Below are positions 11,323-23,836 of a stretch of 47,536 nucleotides of DNA, piece by piece; the first letter of the stretch is position 1, and every line of letters starts with the position of its first letter. The stretch covers positions 1 to 47,536 of the forward strand of contig JALJEE010002363.1 of NCBI GenBank assembly GCA_023231475.1, in the 5' to 3' direction. The DNA comes from Seison nebaliae. Its lineage: Eukaryota > Rotifera > Pararotatoria > Seisonacea > Seisonidae. A program made the translations under genes and the position numbers. Below the pieces are notes generated by a model. The model was not told the origin of the DNA and ran no database searches. It worked only from the letters and a program-made list of their open reading frames with translations.

Positions 11323-13224
11323 ATGGACGTTAACGATGTGATGAAGTTCCGTCCGGAGACACCAATTGTTGGTGATCAATCTTGTTCATCTCAACGTTCT
11401 CATTCGTCGTTGATGGATAATCCGACTGGTTCGATGAGTGTTCGATTGAAGCAACGAATTGATATGAATCGGAATAATGCTGATAATTATGGTGGTGATC
11501 ATGTGAAAAAATTATTAGCATTTGATCCATCCAATGTCGATGAGATGGAAGTGGATGATATAGAAAATGAATTATTGGAGAAAGAGGAAGAGATGGAACG
11601 TTTAGAAGAGATTGAACGGAAACGACGGAAATTAATTGAGAAACAGAATCAGATAAATAAATTATTAGATGACGATGAACAACAACAGGTTTCCAATGGT
11701 GAATTGACAGAACATGGTGCACGTCGATTATTGTCGTTGGTAAAGAATCGAACGGATAAGAACGAATGTGAGAGAATGAAATATGCGGAAGAACCAAAAA
11801 AGTTTATGAAATCGGAAATCGAACTACATGAAGCAATTCAGCAACTTAATCAATTCAGTATGATTCCGAAGAAATTAGAATTATTTGATGAGATGAAAGA
11901 AGAGACGAAAATTATTCTCAATTTAATTCAACATCCCAATATCGACATATCTATCGCTCTCTTACAAGTTCTTATCGAATTAACAAGTGAAATTGATTTG
12001 AATGAGAAAATTGAGGAATATGAAGAGACTGACAATTATTTGGAAGAGATTCGTCATCAGAATGATTTCATGAAAAAATTCGCTCTCATCCTCATCGATC
12101 AATTCGATTTCCTTCAATTATTATTCCAATCAATTCTCTCACTTCAACGATCCATGTCTCAAATCGAATTAGATGATTCATCAATTCTTATTTTCATTTT
12201 GAATCTTTTAGAAAACTTTTCTGATTTATTATATTCGGAAGAGAGTGATGATACCAATCACATCTTATTAAGACAATTGAAAAATAAACCGAATTGTACA
12301 AGTAATTTAATACAATGGATTCTTCATCTAATTCGTCATCGAATTAAGACGACAAATGATAAAAGTGTCGAATTGAAAAGTTATGCAATTGAATTACTCG
12401 CCGATTTCTCTCGAGGACGAGAATGCATCATGAAATTCATTGGTGAGAGTCATGGAATCGATACAATATTGAGACAATTAAATATATACAAACGATCCAA
12501 TCCACAAACATCAACCGAATATGAAATGATGGAAAATATGTTTGGTGTTCTCTCTCAAATTCTTATTGTGGAATCGAATAAAGAAATATTCTTGAAAGAT
12601 GAAGGTGTTCAATTGATGATTCTGATTTGGGAGGGTGTACATCTCGCCTATTCTGGTTCTTGTCGTGTTCTCGATTATTTGTTTGATGGTCCTTCCACCA
12701 ATGGTGTCATTCCTCAACTTATCGTCCAATTTATCAGTTCTGGTGGTTTGAGATCATTATTTCCCATATTCATGGAACGACTTTATCATTCAAAGAAGAT
12801 GAATGTCATTTATCGAATTGATGACGAGAGGAAGAAAGTGGAGCAGCATTGCATCAATATTTTAGTGTCACTTTTCCGTCATACGGAAGCGAAAACTGAT
12901 TATCGTTCGAGAATTCTGGGAAAATTCCTCGAACATTCCTGCGAACGAATTCAACGAATTTTCGAATTATTCGAAAAATATTTATCGAAAAAACATTTCG
13001 ATTATTTCATTCAGACAAAAATTGCCGTTCTCATTATTCATTTGTGGCCGGCATTCACCGAAAAGATCGATCATCTCGTCAAACTGAAACGAGTTGATGT
13101 TATTCAAATTTATCAATTAGCCAAAGAAGATACGGTGGATGAGAGTTGTCTCGAACATCGACATGAAATGAAGAAATTATTGAAGAAATTTAAACTGCAT
13201 CATAACATCAAAACATCGACATAG
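11323..13224 (+). CDS. CTNNBL1: beta-catenin-like protein 1 (CTNNBL1)
   Basis: Armadillo-type nuclear protein associated with the Prp19/CDC5L spliceosome complex. Single exon, 633 residues (human 563); ATG at 11323 is the first in frame. The first ~140 residues are polar with an acidic Glu/Lys helix (about 78-115), replacing the usual N-terminal NLS region. The ARM core begins near residue 155 (EEPKKFMKSEIELHEAI, family EKFMESELDLNDII). The best match is the central part, GIDTILRQLNIYKRSNPQT followed by EYEMMENMFGVLSQIL, then FLKDEGVQLMILI and GLRSLFPIFME. The C-terminus is recognisable but more diverged. The stop is followed by AATAAA at 13243, and IMP3 starts 79 bp later on the same strand. 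Confidence 0.93.
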   Translation: MDVNDVMKFRPETPIVGDQSCSSQRSHSSLMDNPTGSMSVRLKQRIDMNRNNADNYGGDHVKKLLAFDPSNVDEMEVDDIENELLEKEEEMERLEEIERKRRKLIEKQNQINKLLDDDEQQQVSNGELTEHGARRLLSLVKNRTDKNECERMKYAEEPKKFMKSEIELHEAIQQLNQFSMIPKKLELFDEMKEETKIILNLIQHPNIDISIALLQVLIELTSEIDLNEKIEEYEETDNYLEEIRHQNDFMKKFALILIDQFDFLQLLFQSILSLQRSMSQIELDDSSILIFILNLLENFSDLLYSEESDDTNHILLRQLKNKPNCTSNLIQWILHLIRHRIKTTNDKSVELKSYAIELLADFSRGRECIMKFIGESHGIDTILRQLNIYKRSNPQTSTEYEMMENMFGVLSQILIVESNKEIFLKDEGVQLMILIWEGVHLAYSGSCRVLDYLFDGPSTNGVIPQLIVQFISSGGLRSLFPIFMERLYHSKKMNVIYRIDDERKKVEQHCINILVSLFRHTEAKTDYRSRILGKFLEHSCERIQRIFELFEKYLSKKHFDYFIQTKIAVLIIHLWPAFTEKIDHLVKLKRVDVIQIYQLAKEDTVDESCLEHRHEMKKLLKKFKLHHNIKTST

Positions 13225-13242
13225 AAATGAATATTTTTGTAA

Positions 13243-13248
13243 AATAAA
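13243..13248 (+). terminator. poly(A) signal of CTNNBL1
   Basis: AATAAA 18 bp after the CTNNBL1 stop, followed by a T-rich stretch; the usual compact 3' end in this window. Confidence 0.6.
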
Positions 13249-13303
13249 TTATTTTATTTTTCTTTTTTCATTTTCATAGAATTTATTTCCATCTCGAAAA
13301 AGA

Positions 13304-13852
13304 ATGGTAAGAAAGTTAAAATATCATGAACAGAAATTATTGAAGAAAGTCGATTTATTTCGTCAATCAGACGAAGCGATTAATGAGAAAGAATGTTTAT
13401 CGAAGTTCCGAATTCGAAAACGTCAAGATTTAATCGCATATCGACAACTTTCTCGACGAATTCGAGAGTTAGCGCACAAAATTCGAGATTTGGATGAGAA
13501 TGATCCATTCCGGACACAATGCACAAAAGTTCTCATTCAAAAATTATATGACATCGGATTAATTTCAACGAAACAATCACTGGAATTGGCGTCGAAAGTT
13601 AACGCTCTCAGTTTCTGTTTGAGACGACTTCCAACCGTAATGAAAAAGGTCAATTTAGTCGATTCAATTCAAACAGCTGACAATTTCGTACGTCAATCTC
13701 ATGTTCGTGTTGGAGTTGATGTAGTGACAGATCCCGCTTTCATTGTAACTCGTTCACAAGAAGATTTTATTACTTGGGCGACTCATTCGTCAGTTCGGAA
13801 ACATATTAAAGACTATCAGAATGAACGTGATGATTATGAATTGATGAATTAG
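13304..13852 (+). CDS. IMP3: U3 small nucleolar ribonucleoprotein IMP3
   Basis: Component of the small-subunit processome (with MPP10 and IMP4) that helps U3 snoRNA pair with pre-rRNA in the nucleolus. Single exon of 182 residues, matching the family length (human 184). The N-terminus MVRKLKYHEQKLLKKVD is diagnostic. RYR/QLSRRIRELAHKIRDL follows, then an S4 RNA-binding domain (about 108-165) with LRRLPTVMKKV and HVRVGVDVVTDPAF, VTRSQEDFITW. The end is NERDDYELMN (human NEERDDFDLEA). The gene lies 79 bp downstream of CTNNBL1. A TTTTCATAG stretch at about 13272-13280 could act as a splice acceptor in its 5' leader. Confidence 0.97.
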   Translation: MVRKLKYHEQKLLKKVDLFRQSDEAINEKECLSKFRIRKRQDLIAYRQLSRRIRELAHKIRDLDENDPFRTQCTKVLIQKLYDIGLISTKQSLELASKVNALSFCLRRLPTVMKKVNLVDSIQTADNFVRQSHVRVGVDVVTDPAFIVTRSQEDFITWATHSSVRKHIKDYQNERDDYELMN

Positions 13853-14138
13853 TTTATTCTTATTGACTAACAATTTCATATTTTTTCTTTTTTTCCTTCT
13901 TTTCTTTATTGTTCATATGAATAATTGAATATTTCTTTATTAAAACAACCAAACTTCTTATTGAGTTAGCAAATTCAATCAACGAACAACATAGACAAAA
14001 AGTTTTAGTGAAGAAATCGTTCGTGAATTAGATGATTGATAGATAGGAAACATTTCTCTTTTGAATAAATTAGGAGGAGACATACAAAACCTTCAAATTG
14101 ATGAGTGACATTTAAAAAATTTTAAAATTCTTAAAAAC

Positions 14139-15440
14139 ATGAAACATTTGATAATTTGTTAGTTTTATTTTTCAAAAAGACAATTTCCAGAATTAAATTA
14201 AATAGTATTCCTAATAAATTTCATTGGTCTCCATTCGTTCCATCTATCGAAAGACGGAGAAGAAAATTATTGTGAGAATGGTGGACGATTGATAGATAAT
14301 AATTGTTTTTGTCCATTCGGTTTCATTGGAGAACGATGTGAAATATGTTACAACGAATGTCATAAGAGACCTTGTGATGGGAATTCGGTTTGTATCGCAA
14401 TAACCAAAAAACCGTTTTATCGATGTCAATGTGACAAGGGATTCACTGGAAGTAATTGTCAAGTGAAGATGATGAATGATGATATGATTGTTCAAATTGG
14501 ATCTCCAATAAACAATCTAAAACGTTCACCTTGTTCTCAGACGATAGGAACGTGTGGAAATGGTGGAATTTGTCATGATATCGATGAAGATAATTTCTGG
14601 TGTGAATGTCGTTCAGGATTCACTGGAATCGATTGTCAGATTAATATCGATAATTGTGCGTTCATCAATTGTGGAGTAGATAGTAATTGTATCGATTTGA
14701 TTGACGGATACATTTGTCAACGAGGTAATTATGAGAATCATAATATTCGTCTTCATTTGGAAAATGAAGTTGGTTTGTCCATTTTTCTTTTATTCCTATA
14801 TTCTTTTATTTATAATTGGAAAACAGAAATTGTGGAAAGTAATTGTAATGAGATGGATATGAATGAGATTGAAGATTCACTCATGTTCCCCATCATTTTC
14901 AATCCACAATTTTATTATTTATGTTTATCAAATGGTAACACAATAGTGAGAAGTTGTCATACCGGTCTCATATGGAATGAGAAGGAAAAGACTTGTGTCT
15001 CAAATCGACAAGAAGAGACTTGTAAGAATTGTTTCGATAAGAATTGTAAGGATAACTGTCAATGTCTACCAGGATTCACCGGTATTGGATGTGAGGAAGA
15101 TGTGGACGAATGTCTCCAATCGCCATGTCTCAACAATTCCACTTGTATCAACTATCTGGGAGGATACAAATGCAAATGTCAAAATAAAATCTTCGATTCA
15201 ACTTGTTGTTGTATTGGAGTTGAAAATCCGGTAGTATTTTTATTCCCTTTTAATTCTATCATAATTATACAAATCTATTGATAGTGTACGAAGGAGAATT
15301 TTGAAAGAGGAACTTTTTATTTTCCTCATTTCGATCCAAGGAAATATTTGACCTGTCAAATGGGTGGTTATGCGACTGTTATGGAATGTCCAAACGATCA
15401 ATATTTCAATAAATTATCATCAACATGTGAATCGACTTGA
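14139..15440 (+). CDS. secreted protein with EGF-like and chitin-binding (CBM14) domains
   Basis: Predicted four exons: 14139-14157, 14206-14724, 14827-15230 and 15285-15440 (introns 48, 102, 54 bp); 365 residues with phases consistent throughout. The 19-nt first exon joined to exon 2 gives a good signal peptide ([17 protein letters not shown]). Next come EGF-like modules with six-cysteine spacing ([60 protein letters not shown]). One incomplete EGF follows, then a peritrophin-A/CBM14 domain ([24 protein letters not shown]). A further EGF pair includes a calcium-binding type ([16 protein letters not shown]), and a second CBM14 closes the protein ([23 protein letters not shown]). Likely binds chitin in cuticle, gut lining or matrix; the role is an inference. 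Exon 1 is the least certain part. Confidence 0.75.
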
Positions 15441-15825
15441 ATCTTAATGTTGAATTTGATATAAAATTTAAAATAAATTTTATTGATAAAACTAAATGAT
15501 TAATTCATGATCGAAGTAAAGGTCATTTGATGGCGAATATCATTTTTCTATTTATTCGAATGTTGATGGAACTCTTGTTTATTGTCGTTGTGTTTTGGAA
15601 GAGGAGAAGGCATGATTCAAGAAAGATAATCATAATGTCAATAGTTATACAAAGAATTGTCGTAGAAACGTTAAGGAGAGGAAAATAGGAAAATTTAAAA
15701 AGAAATTTCATTTAGCAATATTATTTTCTAATTTTTAATTCACTTTTTTCATCAATTTCCAAAAGTACAATTCTCACTAGAATTCCAATGGCTTAATCAA
15801 TGACGGTTGCGCTCCTTCCGCCAAC
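15441..15825. other. intergenic between EGF/CBM14 and lipase genes
   Basis: AT-rich, with no exon seen. It must hold the 3' UTR of the upstream gene and the promoter of the lipase. Confidence 0.45.
15472..15477 (+). terminator. poly(A) signal of the EGF/CBM14 gene
   Basis: AATAAA 31 bp after the stop codon, within an AT-rich tail. Confidence 0.5.
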
Positions 15826-17835
15826 ATGATGAGAAACTCGACATATGTACTTCAAATGATCATCATTTCAACGAATTTCATTTCAATTCATCATTTACCA
15901 TTTACTTTATGCAAATTCAAAATCTCAAATTTCATGTTTTTTATTAGTTTGCCATTTTCACTTCATCAGTCATCATTTCCTTTCCGATAATCTCTTTCAT
16001 AGTTTTCTCCTCATTTCTCTTACCAATTTCCATTTTTGGTGATAATTTGACAACAACTGAAATTCCCTCAACTACCTACGCCATTCCCATCACGTATATT
16101 CCTCCGCCAAATTCGAAAATTTGTTTCGATGAAATCGTCGGCTGTTTTACCAATCGACCGCCTTATGACAATGTCCGTAATTTGCCTATACCTCCCTCAA
16201 AACTCAATTTCAATGCCACTTTGACAAGAACACATTCAAATCGTGAAGATGTGATTACTTATCCCGATTTCGATGATACAATCAAAAAGATTCCGTTCGA
16301 TGAGACGATTCCATTAAAAATTATCGTTCATGGATTTAGTAGTACATCGGTGGCGGAATGGGTTACAATGATGGAAAATCAATTTCATAAAAATGTTAAT
16401 TTCATTCAAACAAATTTTCTATTCCTCAATTCCTCATCAGGCACAATCAGGTAAATATTATATACTGAAAGTGGATTGGACGTTCGGTGCGATGGCACCT
16501 GATTATATGGCAGCTGTTGCTAATTCCAGATTAGTCGGGAAGATTTTAGGATTGGTCTTTCGATCCCTCCAACGACATCATTATTTAATTAGTACGAATA
16601 TTCATTGTATTGGACATAGTTTAGGAGCTCATGTTTGCGGTTATGCTTCTTATGAAATTCATAGAAAGGTCGGACGTATCACAGGATTAGATCCGGCTGG
16701 TCCGAATTTCCAAGGTGAGCCGCCGCTCATTCGATTAGATCCAGATGATGCATACTATGTCGACGTTATTCATTCGAATGCTGGGCGTTTAGTATCGTTA
16801 GGGACGTTAGGTTATGACGGAGATTTGGGTGACAGTGACTTCTATCCAAACGGTGGTCATCATCAACCCAATTGTGACGATGCATCGTTAACAATGTTCT
16901 TTTCCATTTTTAAAAATGGTTTTCCTTTTTTAATGTCTCAAAAGTAAACGGTTTTATTAGATACGGAAATTGATGAATTATCCATCGGATGTTCTCATGC
17001 ACTCTCTCATGATTATTTTATAGAATCAATAAATGGCTGTCAATTAACTGCATTTCCTTGTGATTCTTGGGTTCATCCATTTTTCTCTCATTCACTTTTT
17101 TCTCCAATTCAAATTAGGAATCTTATTTAAATGGAAGATGTAGCGATTGTAATAAAGCACCTTGTGGTGTGATGGGTTACTATTCGGATCAGACAAGTAC
17201 TCGCGGTTCTCATTATCTGCAAACTAATATCGATTACACGATTTGTGGTTTTTCTCTTTTTATCAATTATATTCAAGTTTATTCTTCATCGTATTAACAG
17301 GAAAAGAATATTTAGCAACCGTTCATCTCGATAAGTCGACGGAAAGCGATCTGAATGGACATATTCTTATGAGTCTGGCGAATATGGAAAGAAAACATAT
17401 GAAAGCTGCATCTCGAAATTCAACGGATAAATTGTTTAATTTTTCACTTTTCATTATTTTAATTTAATTTGAAAAAATCTGAAAAATTAATTAACAATGG
17501 AACGTCTAGATTTTATTCATTTATTCCTGGTGATAATATTCATACAATGCTCATTGTCGATAACGATCATCAACCTACAATTTTCGTTGATATCGAACTA
17601 TTTATTAAACAAGGTTTCATGTGTAATGTCTTCGGTTTGTTGTGCACCAGTGGAGAAATTAACATTGACTATGTGGAAATTAAATCAATCGAGGATGAGA
17701 ATAAAAAGTTAATTCTTCTTCAATTCGTCATAATTCTTTATCGAAATTTTTAGATACTACTTCTGTGAAGAACGAACATTATATGTTGGAAATAAGACAA
17801 CTATTGAATTGAACCACAATAACTGCCACCTTTAA
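15826..17835 (+). CDS. pancreatic-type triacylglycerol lipase with PLAT domain (secreted)
   Basis: Hydrolyses acylglycerol esters outside the cell, probably in digestion. Eight exons: 15826-15846 (tentative), 15948-16394, 16441-16918, 16961-17070, 17118-17247, 17301-17433, 17510-17707, 17754-17835; 532 residues in frame. A long hydrophobic N-terminus (about residues 8-37) is a signal peptide or anchor. Catalytic triad: Ser about 216 in GHSLGAH, Asp about 240 in GLDPAGPNF, His about 328 in GCSHALSHDYF. The oxyanion strand IVHGFSS is present. About 24 residues lie between the two lid cysteines, the length of a full lid rather than the mini-lid of phospholipase forms. The PLAT/C2-like domain runs from about 396 (KEYLATVHLDK) to the end (YYFCEERTLYV). 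Exon 1 could be another upstream ATG; the body is firm. Confidence 0.88.
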
Positions 17836-20463
17836 CATCATATATTTATTTACATTAAATTTAAAAAATTTATTTAATCAATCATTTCTTCACGAACTTC
17901 TCGTCTTATGAGGTTGAGAACATATGAATGGGGTGAAAGTAACTCGGGGAGAAAGTAACAGCATCCAGATAAATATATGAACTATATAAAGTGACAGACA
18001 TATTATGTCTTAAGTTTAAAAGCCACTGAAAACTAACAAGGGAACGGTACGCGTGCACATCCGCCGTTTGACTCTAGTTCTATTTTTCAAGTTCAATTTC
18101 AGTATGTTTTGAGGTTGAGAACTGTCCTCTACAAAAATGTTATATAGAATTCCGATCTGTTGCCAAATCGTTCGTTTTTATCATGCATTATCGTTCTCGA
18201 AAATAATATGGGACTTTTTTTTAACCAAAAGAATATTTAGTGTTAAAATGAAGGACACCGTCAACAATTAAAGTGAAGAGTGCTGAAATATATATATGCT
18301 CGTAACAAATAACTTTAACAATAATTTAGAAAATATTTAAAGTATATGGATCTTTTTATCTGTTAACAGATTTCCTTGAGAAAGTCACCATTTTCCCGCC
18401 ATCAATTGAACACACAGGAAGTTTTATTAAACGACATTGTGACAGTTGCGAAAAAAGTTAAACTTGAAAAAGGATTTCGGTGAAAATGTTTCATGCTTTC
18501 ATTCAGAGAAAATATCTTCAATGTTTGTCATAAAGAAGAATATAGTGTGGTTGCTTTAATGATCTGTTGAAGTAGACTGAAATTCATTTAGTATACTTCC
18601 AATTTCATTCGTTCAATTAACCATCACTCCATGGGAATGAATGACCAATATTACTTTTTAATGAATTATTTAAAGAATGAATTGAATGATAAATTAATGG
18701 ATAGAATTATTTATATTAAATCGATTTGTATGTAGAATAGTTGGAAAAGGAGGCGAGTTAAATAAAATAAGAAATAATAAATTGATTAACAACATCTGTC
18801 GTCGTCTGCATCGACTACAAGAGAATTAAGTGTGCAGTTCGTGGCAGATAGACGAATGATATACATTTCTAATAAGATCAGAAGCGAAGCTGCTACGTAG
18901 TAGAAGCATGTGTGGAAAGCATTGGTGGTGTAGTAGAGGAATAGATATATTTTGTAGGAATTCTTTCATTATCATTATTTCTTACAATAGAGAAAAGTGC
19001 AAGAATATGAAAAGTTTACGTCGCTAGAGAGGGCGATAGTAGTTAGAATAAACAAATAAATTTCTTTCATTCACGTCTCCCAAATATGGGGAGGAGAGAT
19101 GAAGAAAGACAAGAAAAGGTATGAGACCAATATATTCTTGTTAATGTGAAATAATTTCTGTGTAGCACCATGATTTCATCCTTTATTTTCTCAATAATTA
19201 TTCTTCATCATCATTCATTTGCATTTCTACTCAAATTATTTTGACATTTATTAATCACTGAATTTTTTGAAATAATGTCTCCCACCTTTTAACCCTACAA
19301 ATAAATGATAAACGAATTCTAAATTCAACTGAATGCACATTTCTAACAACAACTATCGTCGTATATCTCGTGTTTCTCTTACTATAATTGTTGGAAAAAT
19401 GGTTTGTGCAATTGATATAATATGAAAAATGATATTTTGAAAATGGTTCAAAATACATTTCTGTAACATCGCAACGCCAGGAAAAAGAAGATGATGGAAA
19501 TCATTTATAAAAGCAACATATGCATAATTGTTCATTGTAACAATAGTAATAAGCTAATAATGATCAGAATTGTAATTATTTTTATGTGAGAATTTATTTG
19601 ATGATGACATATTCATATGTTTCAGGAGGATTCCTTTGTTCGTTTTCCTTTTACATTTTTTTGCGAAAAGACGTGGCCACTTCATACTAACCCATAATTC
19701 GTTCTCATATTTAGTATCAAAATTTATAAAGAAGGTTTTGGAGATGAGAATCATCAAATTTTTTATGCTTGACATTTATTTCAAATCTCCATATTCTATG
19801 AAAAGCAAAATCATTAGTTTCCTTAATAATTGACCAGTTGTGGTAGATAATCGCCATTTGATTTAGTATTTGCAAACATTCTACAATTTGATGGGAGTCG
19901 GTCGATGGGATCGATTTTCACTCATTTTTCAAATTAGATTGAAATTTTTCTTTCTTCCCCCAAATCTCGAAATGTTTTTCATTCATCGACCGATAGTAAT
20001 GGGAGTCAAAACGATTATTTCTCTTCTTTGCTAATTTAGATGATTATTCATTCCTCTCACTATCTTCTTTCGACATTTTATGACTATTTATTTGAGAATT
20101 GTAAATCGGATGAGAAATATTTGAGTAATTTTAAATTGTCTTAGACAATTTGCCTAAAGATTTTTTATTTTGAATTCTATCGCAAAACTCTCCTCTCTTC
20201 TTTTCTTCTTCAATATTGTAACCTAACGAAAAATTCGACATAATTCTCAACCTATTCTTACCTATTCTCAGCAATAAATATAGAAAGAAGATGATGGAAA
20301 TGAAAATTGTTTAAAAATTTCCATATTCTATTCTCATTTTATTTATTTGAAACTTCCAAATTCAGAACAATTTAAACTGTAATAATTGTGAAAATTTTGT
20401 GAATAATAAAGAATAATATTAATAATAATCATTTACTTTTCCGCGCAAAACAATCAATATAAA
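17836..20463. other. gene-poor region
   Basis: 2.6 kb with no exon I can support on either strand. The only notable content is a diverged repeat copy at about 18006-18074, matching the foldback element at 44904-45324, and two near-identical GAAAGTAAC blocks at about 17935-17970. The right end is presumably the promoter of the ZMYND19-like gene. Confidence 0.5.
18006..18074 (+). repeat. solo copy of the foldback-element terminus
   Basis: The stretch CAAGGGAACGGTACGCG, then CATCCGCCGTTTGACTC, matches the left arm of the foldback at 44904 with few changes. Similarity extends about 30 bp upstream of that arm, through a shared ATGTCTTAAG block at a near-identical distance. It stops after GACTC. 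No inverted partner is visible nearby, so this is a solo or truncated copy. Confidence 0.7.
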
Positions 20464-21254
20464 ATGGCGCCAAATCTATCTTCGAGTAAATTCAAACAAA
20501 ATCAATCAACCCACTCACTATTAACCACGAACGATAATACGTTTAAATTTTTTTTCATTAAAATTTCTTTCCAATTCTTTCTCTAGTCACATTCTTCCCA
20601 ATATTCGTAAAGTGAAATTAGAAATATTGGACGAAACGTATTATCTCTTATTTTTGGAAAATGATGTTTAGGAAATTCTTTCAAAAATTTCTTTAAATCT
20701 TTTTTTGGCAGTTCGTCTTTGTGAATACAACAGATTTGGATCTACTATTCCTACGATATAAGGTTAGTGGAAAAACTTTTTAATTCGTCTTAAATATTTT
20801 CAAGATTTCTTCCAATTCGAATGAGAACGAACATTTGGAACGATTACCATCAACGACATTGTTCGATCGTGAGCGTTCCATACAAGAATTGATATGGATG
20901 AAACATCACGACAAAATTGATTCGGATGTAACTGTTGTCAATAAGAATGGTATTCGGCAAGATTGTCGTCTAACCAATTTGGAAGTTATAAAGAAAAGAT
21001 ATGTCAGTTTATTCCTCTCATCAATTCGACCATCCGTTGAAATTTTAGAGAATCTTCATAAAAACGGTACACTCGAACGAGCACTTTACATTCTCCATTA
21101 TATTAATCTTAATGAAAATTTTTTGAAATTCTCTAACAATTATCCTTATCCTCCCAATTGCAACTTCCACTTATGTTCCAACAAGACCGACAATACTTCA
21201 ATTTATTGCTCCTCACAATGCCTTCAATTGGCTATTGCCATCCTTAATATATGA
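20464..21254 (+). CDS. ZMYND19-like protein with divergent zinc-finger end
   Basis: Four exons: 20464-20540, 20587-20665, 20712-20762 and 20805-21254 (introns 46, 46 and 42 bp); 218 residues in frame. The middle (SIQELIWMKHHDKIDSD, then VVNKNGIRQDCRLTNLEVI) aligns in pattern with the HNH-like core of ZMYND19 (LLHELLWERH..VVHLNAVTVDNRLDNLQLV). The C-terminus has PPNCNFHLC then YCSSQC, resembling the YPPC..YCGSQC part of its MYND finger, but several MYND zinc ligands are missing. ZMYND19 is a cytoplasmic/membrane-associated adaptor reported to bind receptor tails. Orthology is an inference from these two blocks; the gene model follows from phase and intron size only. Confidence 0.5.
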
Positions 21255-21357
21255 TGGGCAAACGATCTTCTTCTGTTCTAGTCACATTACTGTCAATTAT
21301 TGGACAACCACAAAAAATTTAAATTCATTTATAATTAAATTTTATCATATAATTTGA

Positions 21358-21363
21358 AATAAA
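21358..21363 (+). terminator. poly(A) signal of the ZMYND19-like gene
   Basis: AATAAA about 104 bp after the stop, with a second AATAAA at 21367-21372. Confidence 0.5.
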
Positions 21364-21456
21364 AGAAATAAAATTTACTGTTTCTTAACAATCCTTATCA
21401 TAAATCATATTATTCACCTTCATATATTTTAACAATAGTGTAACAATAGGCCGTGC

Positions 21457-21653
21457 GTGCATAACGCAGTGGTTCCTGCGCACTTTCCACGCATTTATGT
21501 GAAACAATGTACTCTGCATTCGTTACGAAAATTATATTGGGTGCATAGCGCAGTGTTCTATGCACGTTCCCAACATCACAACGATTGAGACGTCAATAAA
21601 TGATCATGAAAGGTAGCGATCTCCTAACACTGATCGTAAGGAAGGAGATCGCT
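21457..21653. other. GC-rich cluster of hairpins and imperfect repeats
   Basis: Three foldable units in about 200 bp of locally GC-rich sequence. Unit 1 (21457-21483) has nested GTGC/GCAC and GCAG/CTGC pairs. Unit 2 (21541-21565) has GTGCATA/TATGCAC around GCGCAGTGTTC. Unit 3 (21615-21653) has an 11-bp perfect stem AGCGATCTCCT/AGGAGATCGCT with a 17-nt loop. Units 1 and 2 are imperfect direct repeats (GTGCATARCGCAGTG). The pattern resembles a tRNA A box, but there is no B box. It lies between the convergent ends of the ZMYND19-like and V-ATPase B genes. Function unknown. Confidence 0.55.
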
Positions 21654-22029
21654 CAAACAATATTCAATGCAAAGATTGGGATTTCAAAAAAAAAAAAATT
21701 ATTCTCTCAAATGAATTGAATATAAGTTAGGCAAAAGAAAAAAAAATATTTACATTTCGAAGAATTTTTCATTTATGAAGTGATAAAATTAATTGGAGAT
21801 AAATTAATGAGAGATGAAAGAATGATGAATGAACGAGAATGACTAGACAGACACAAATGTTTTTGAAATTTCCCAGTTCATTCGAAGGAAAATTTTAACA
21901 ACAATCGAAAGAAAGAAATCTAAAAAAAACAAATATCGATTTTAGAAGGAATTGGAGGAAGACGAATCGTCAAAGATGATATTGCCATTCCAATCGATGT
22001 GTAAGATTTGTACGGAAAATTTCCATATT

Positions 22030-23836
<1,807 letters not shown>

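Larger units (their letters stand above)
21255..22029. other. convergent 3' intergenic region
   Basis: Region between the tail-to-tail ZMYND19-like and V-ATPase B genes. It holds poly(A) signals of the former, the hairpin cluster listed separately, and AT-rich 3' flank of the latter. No gene seen. Confidence 0.5.

Noticed and set aside
21012..21057. 46-bp intron (GTCAGT...TTTTAG) inside the last exon of the ZMYND19-like gene
   Set aside because: Splicing it shifts the frame, ends the protein soon after and removes the Cys motif; reading through keeps the zinc-ligand residues.
21541..21570. tRNA gene suggested by an A-box-like GCATAGCGCAGTG
   Set aside because: No B box (GGTTCGANTCC type) at the right distance and no cloverleaf; kept as an unexplained hairpin repeat.
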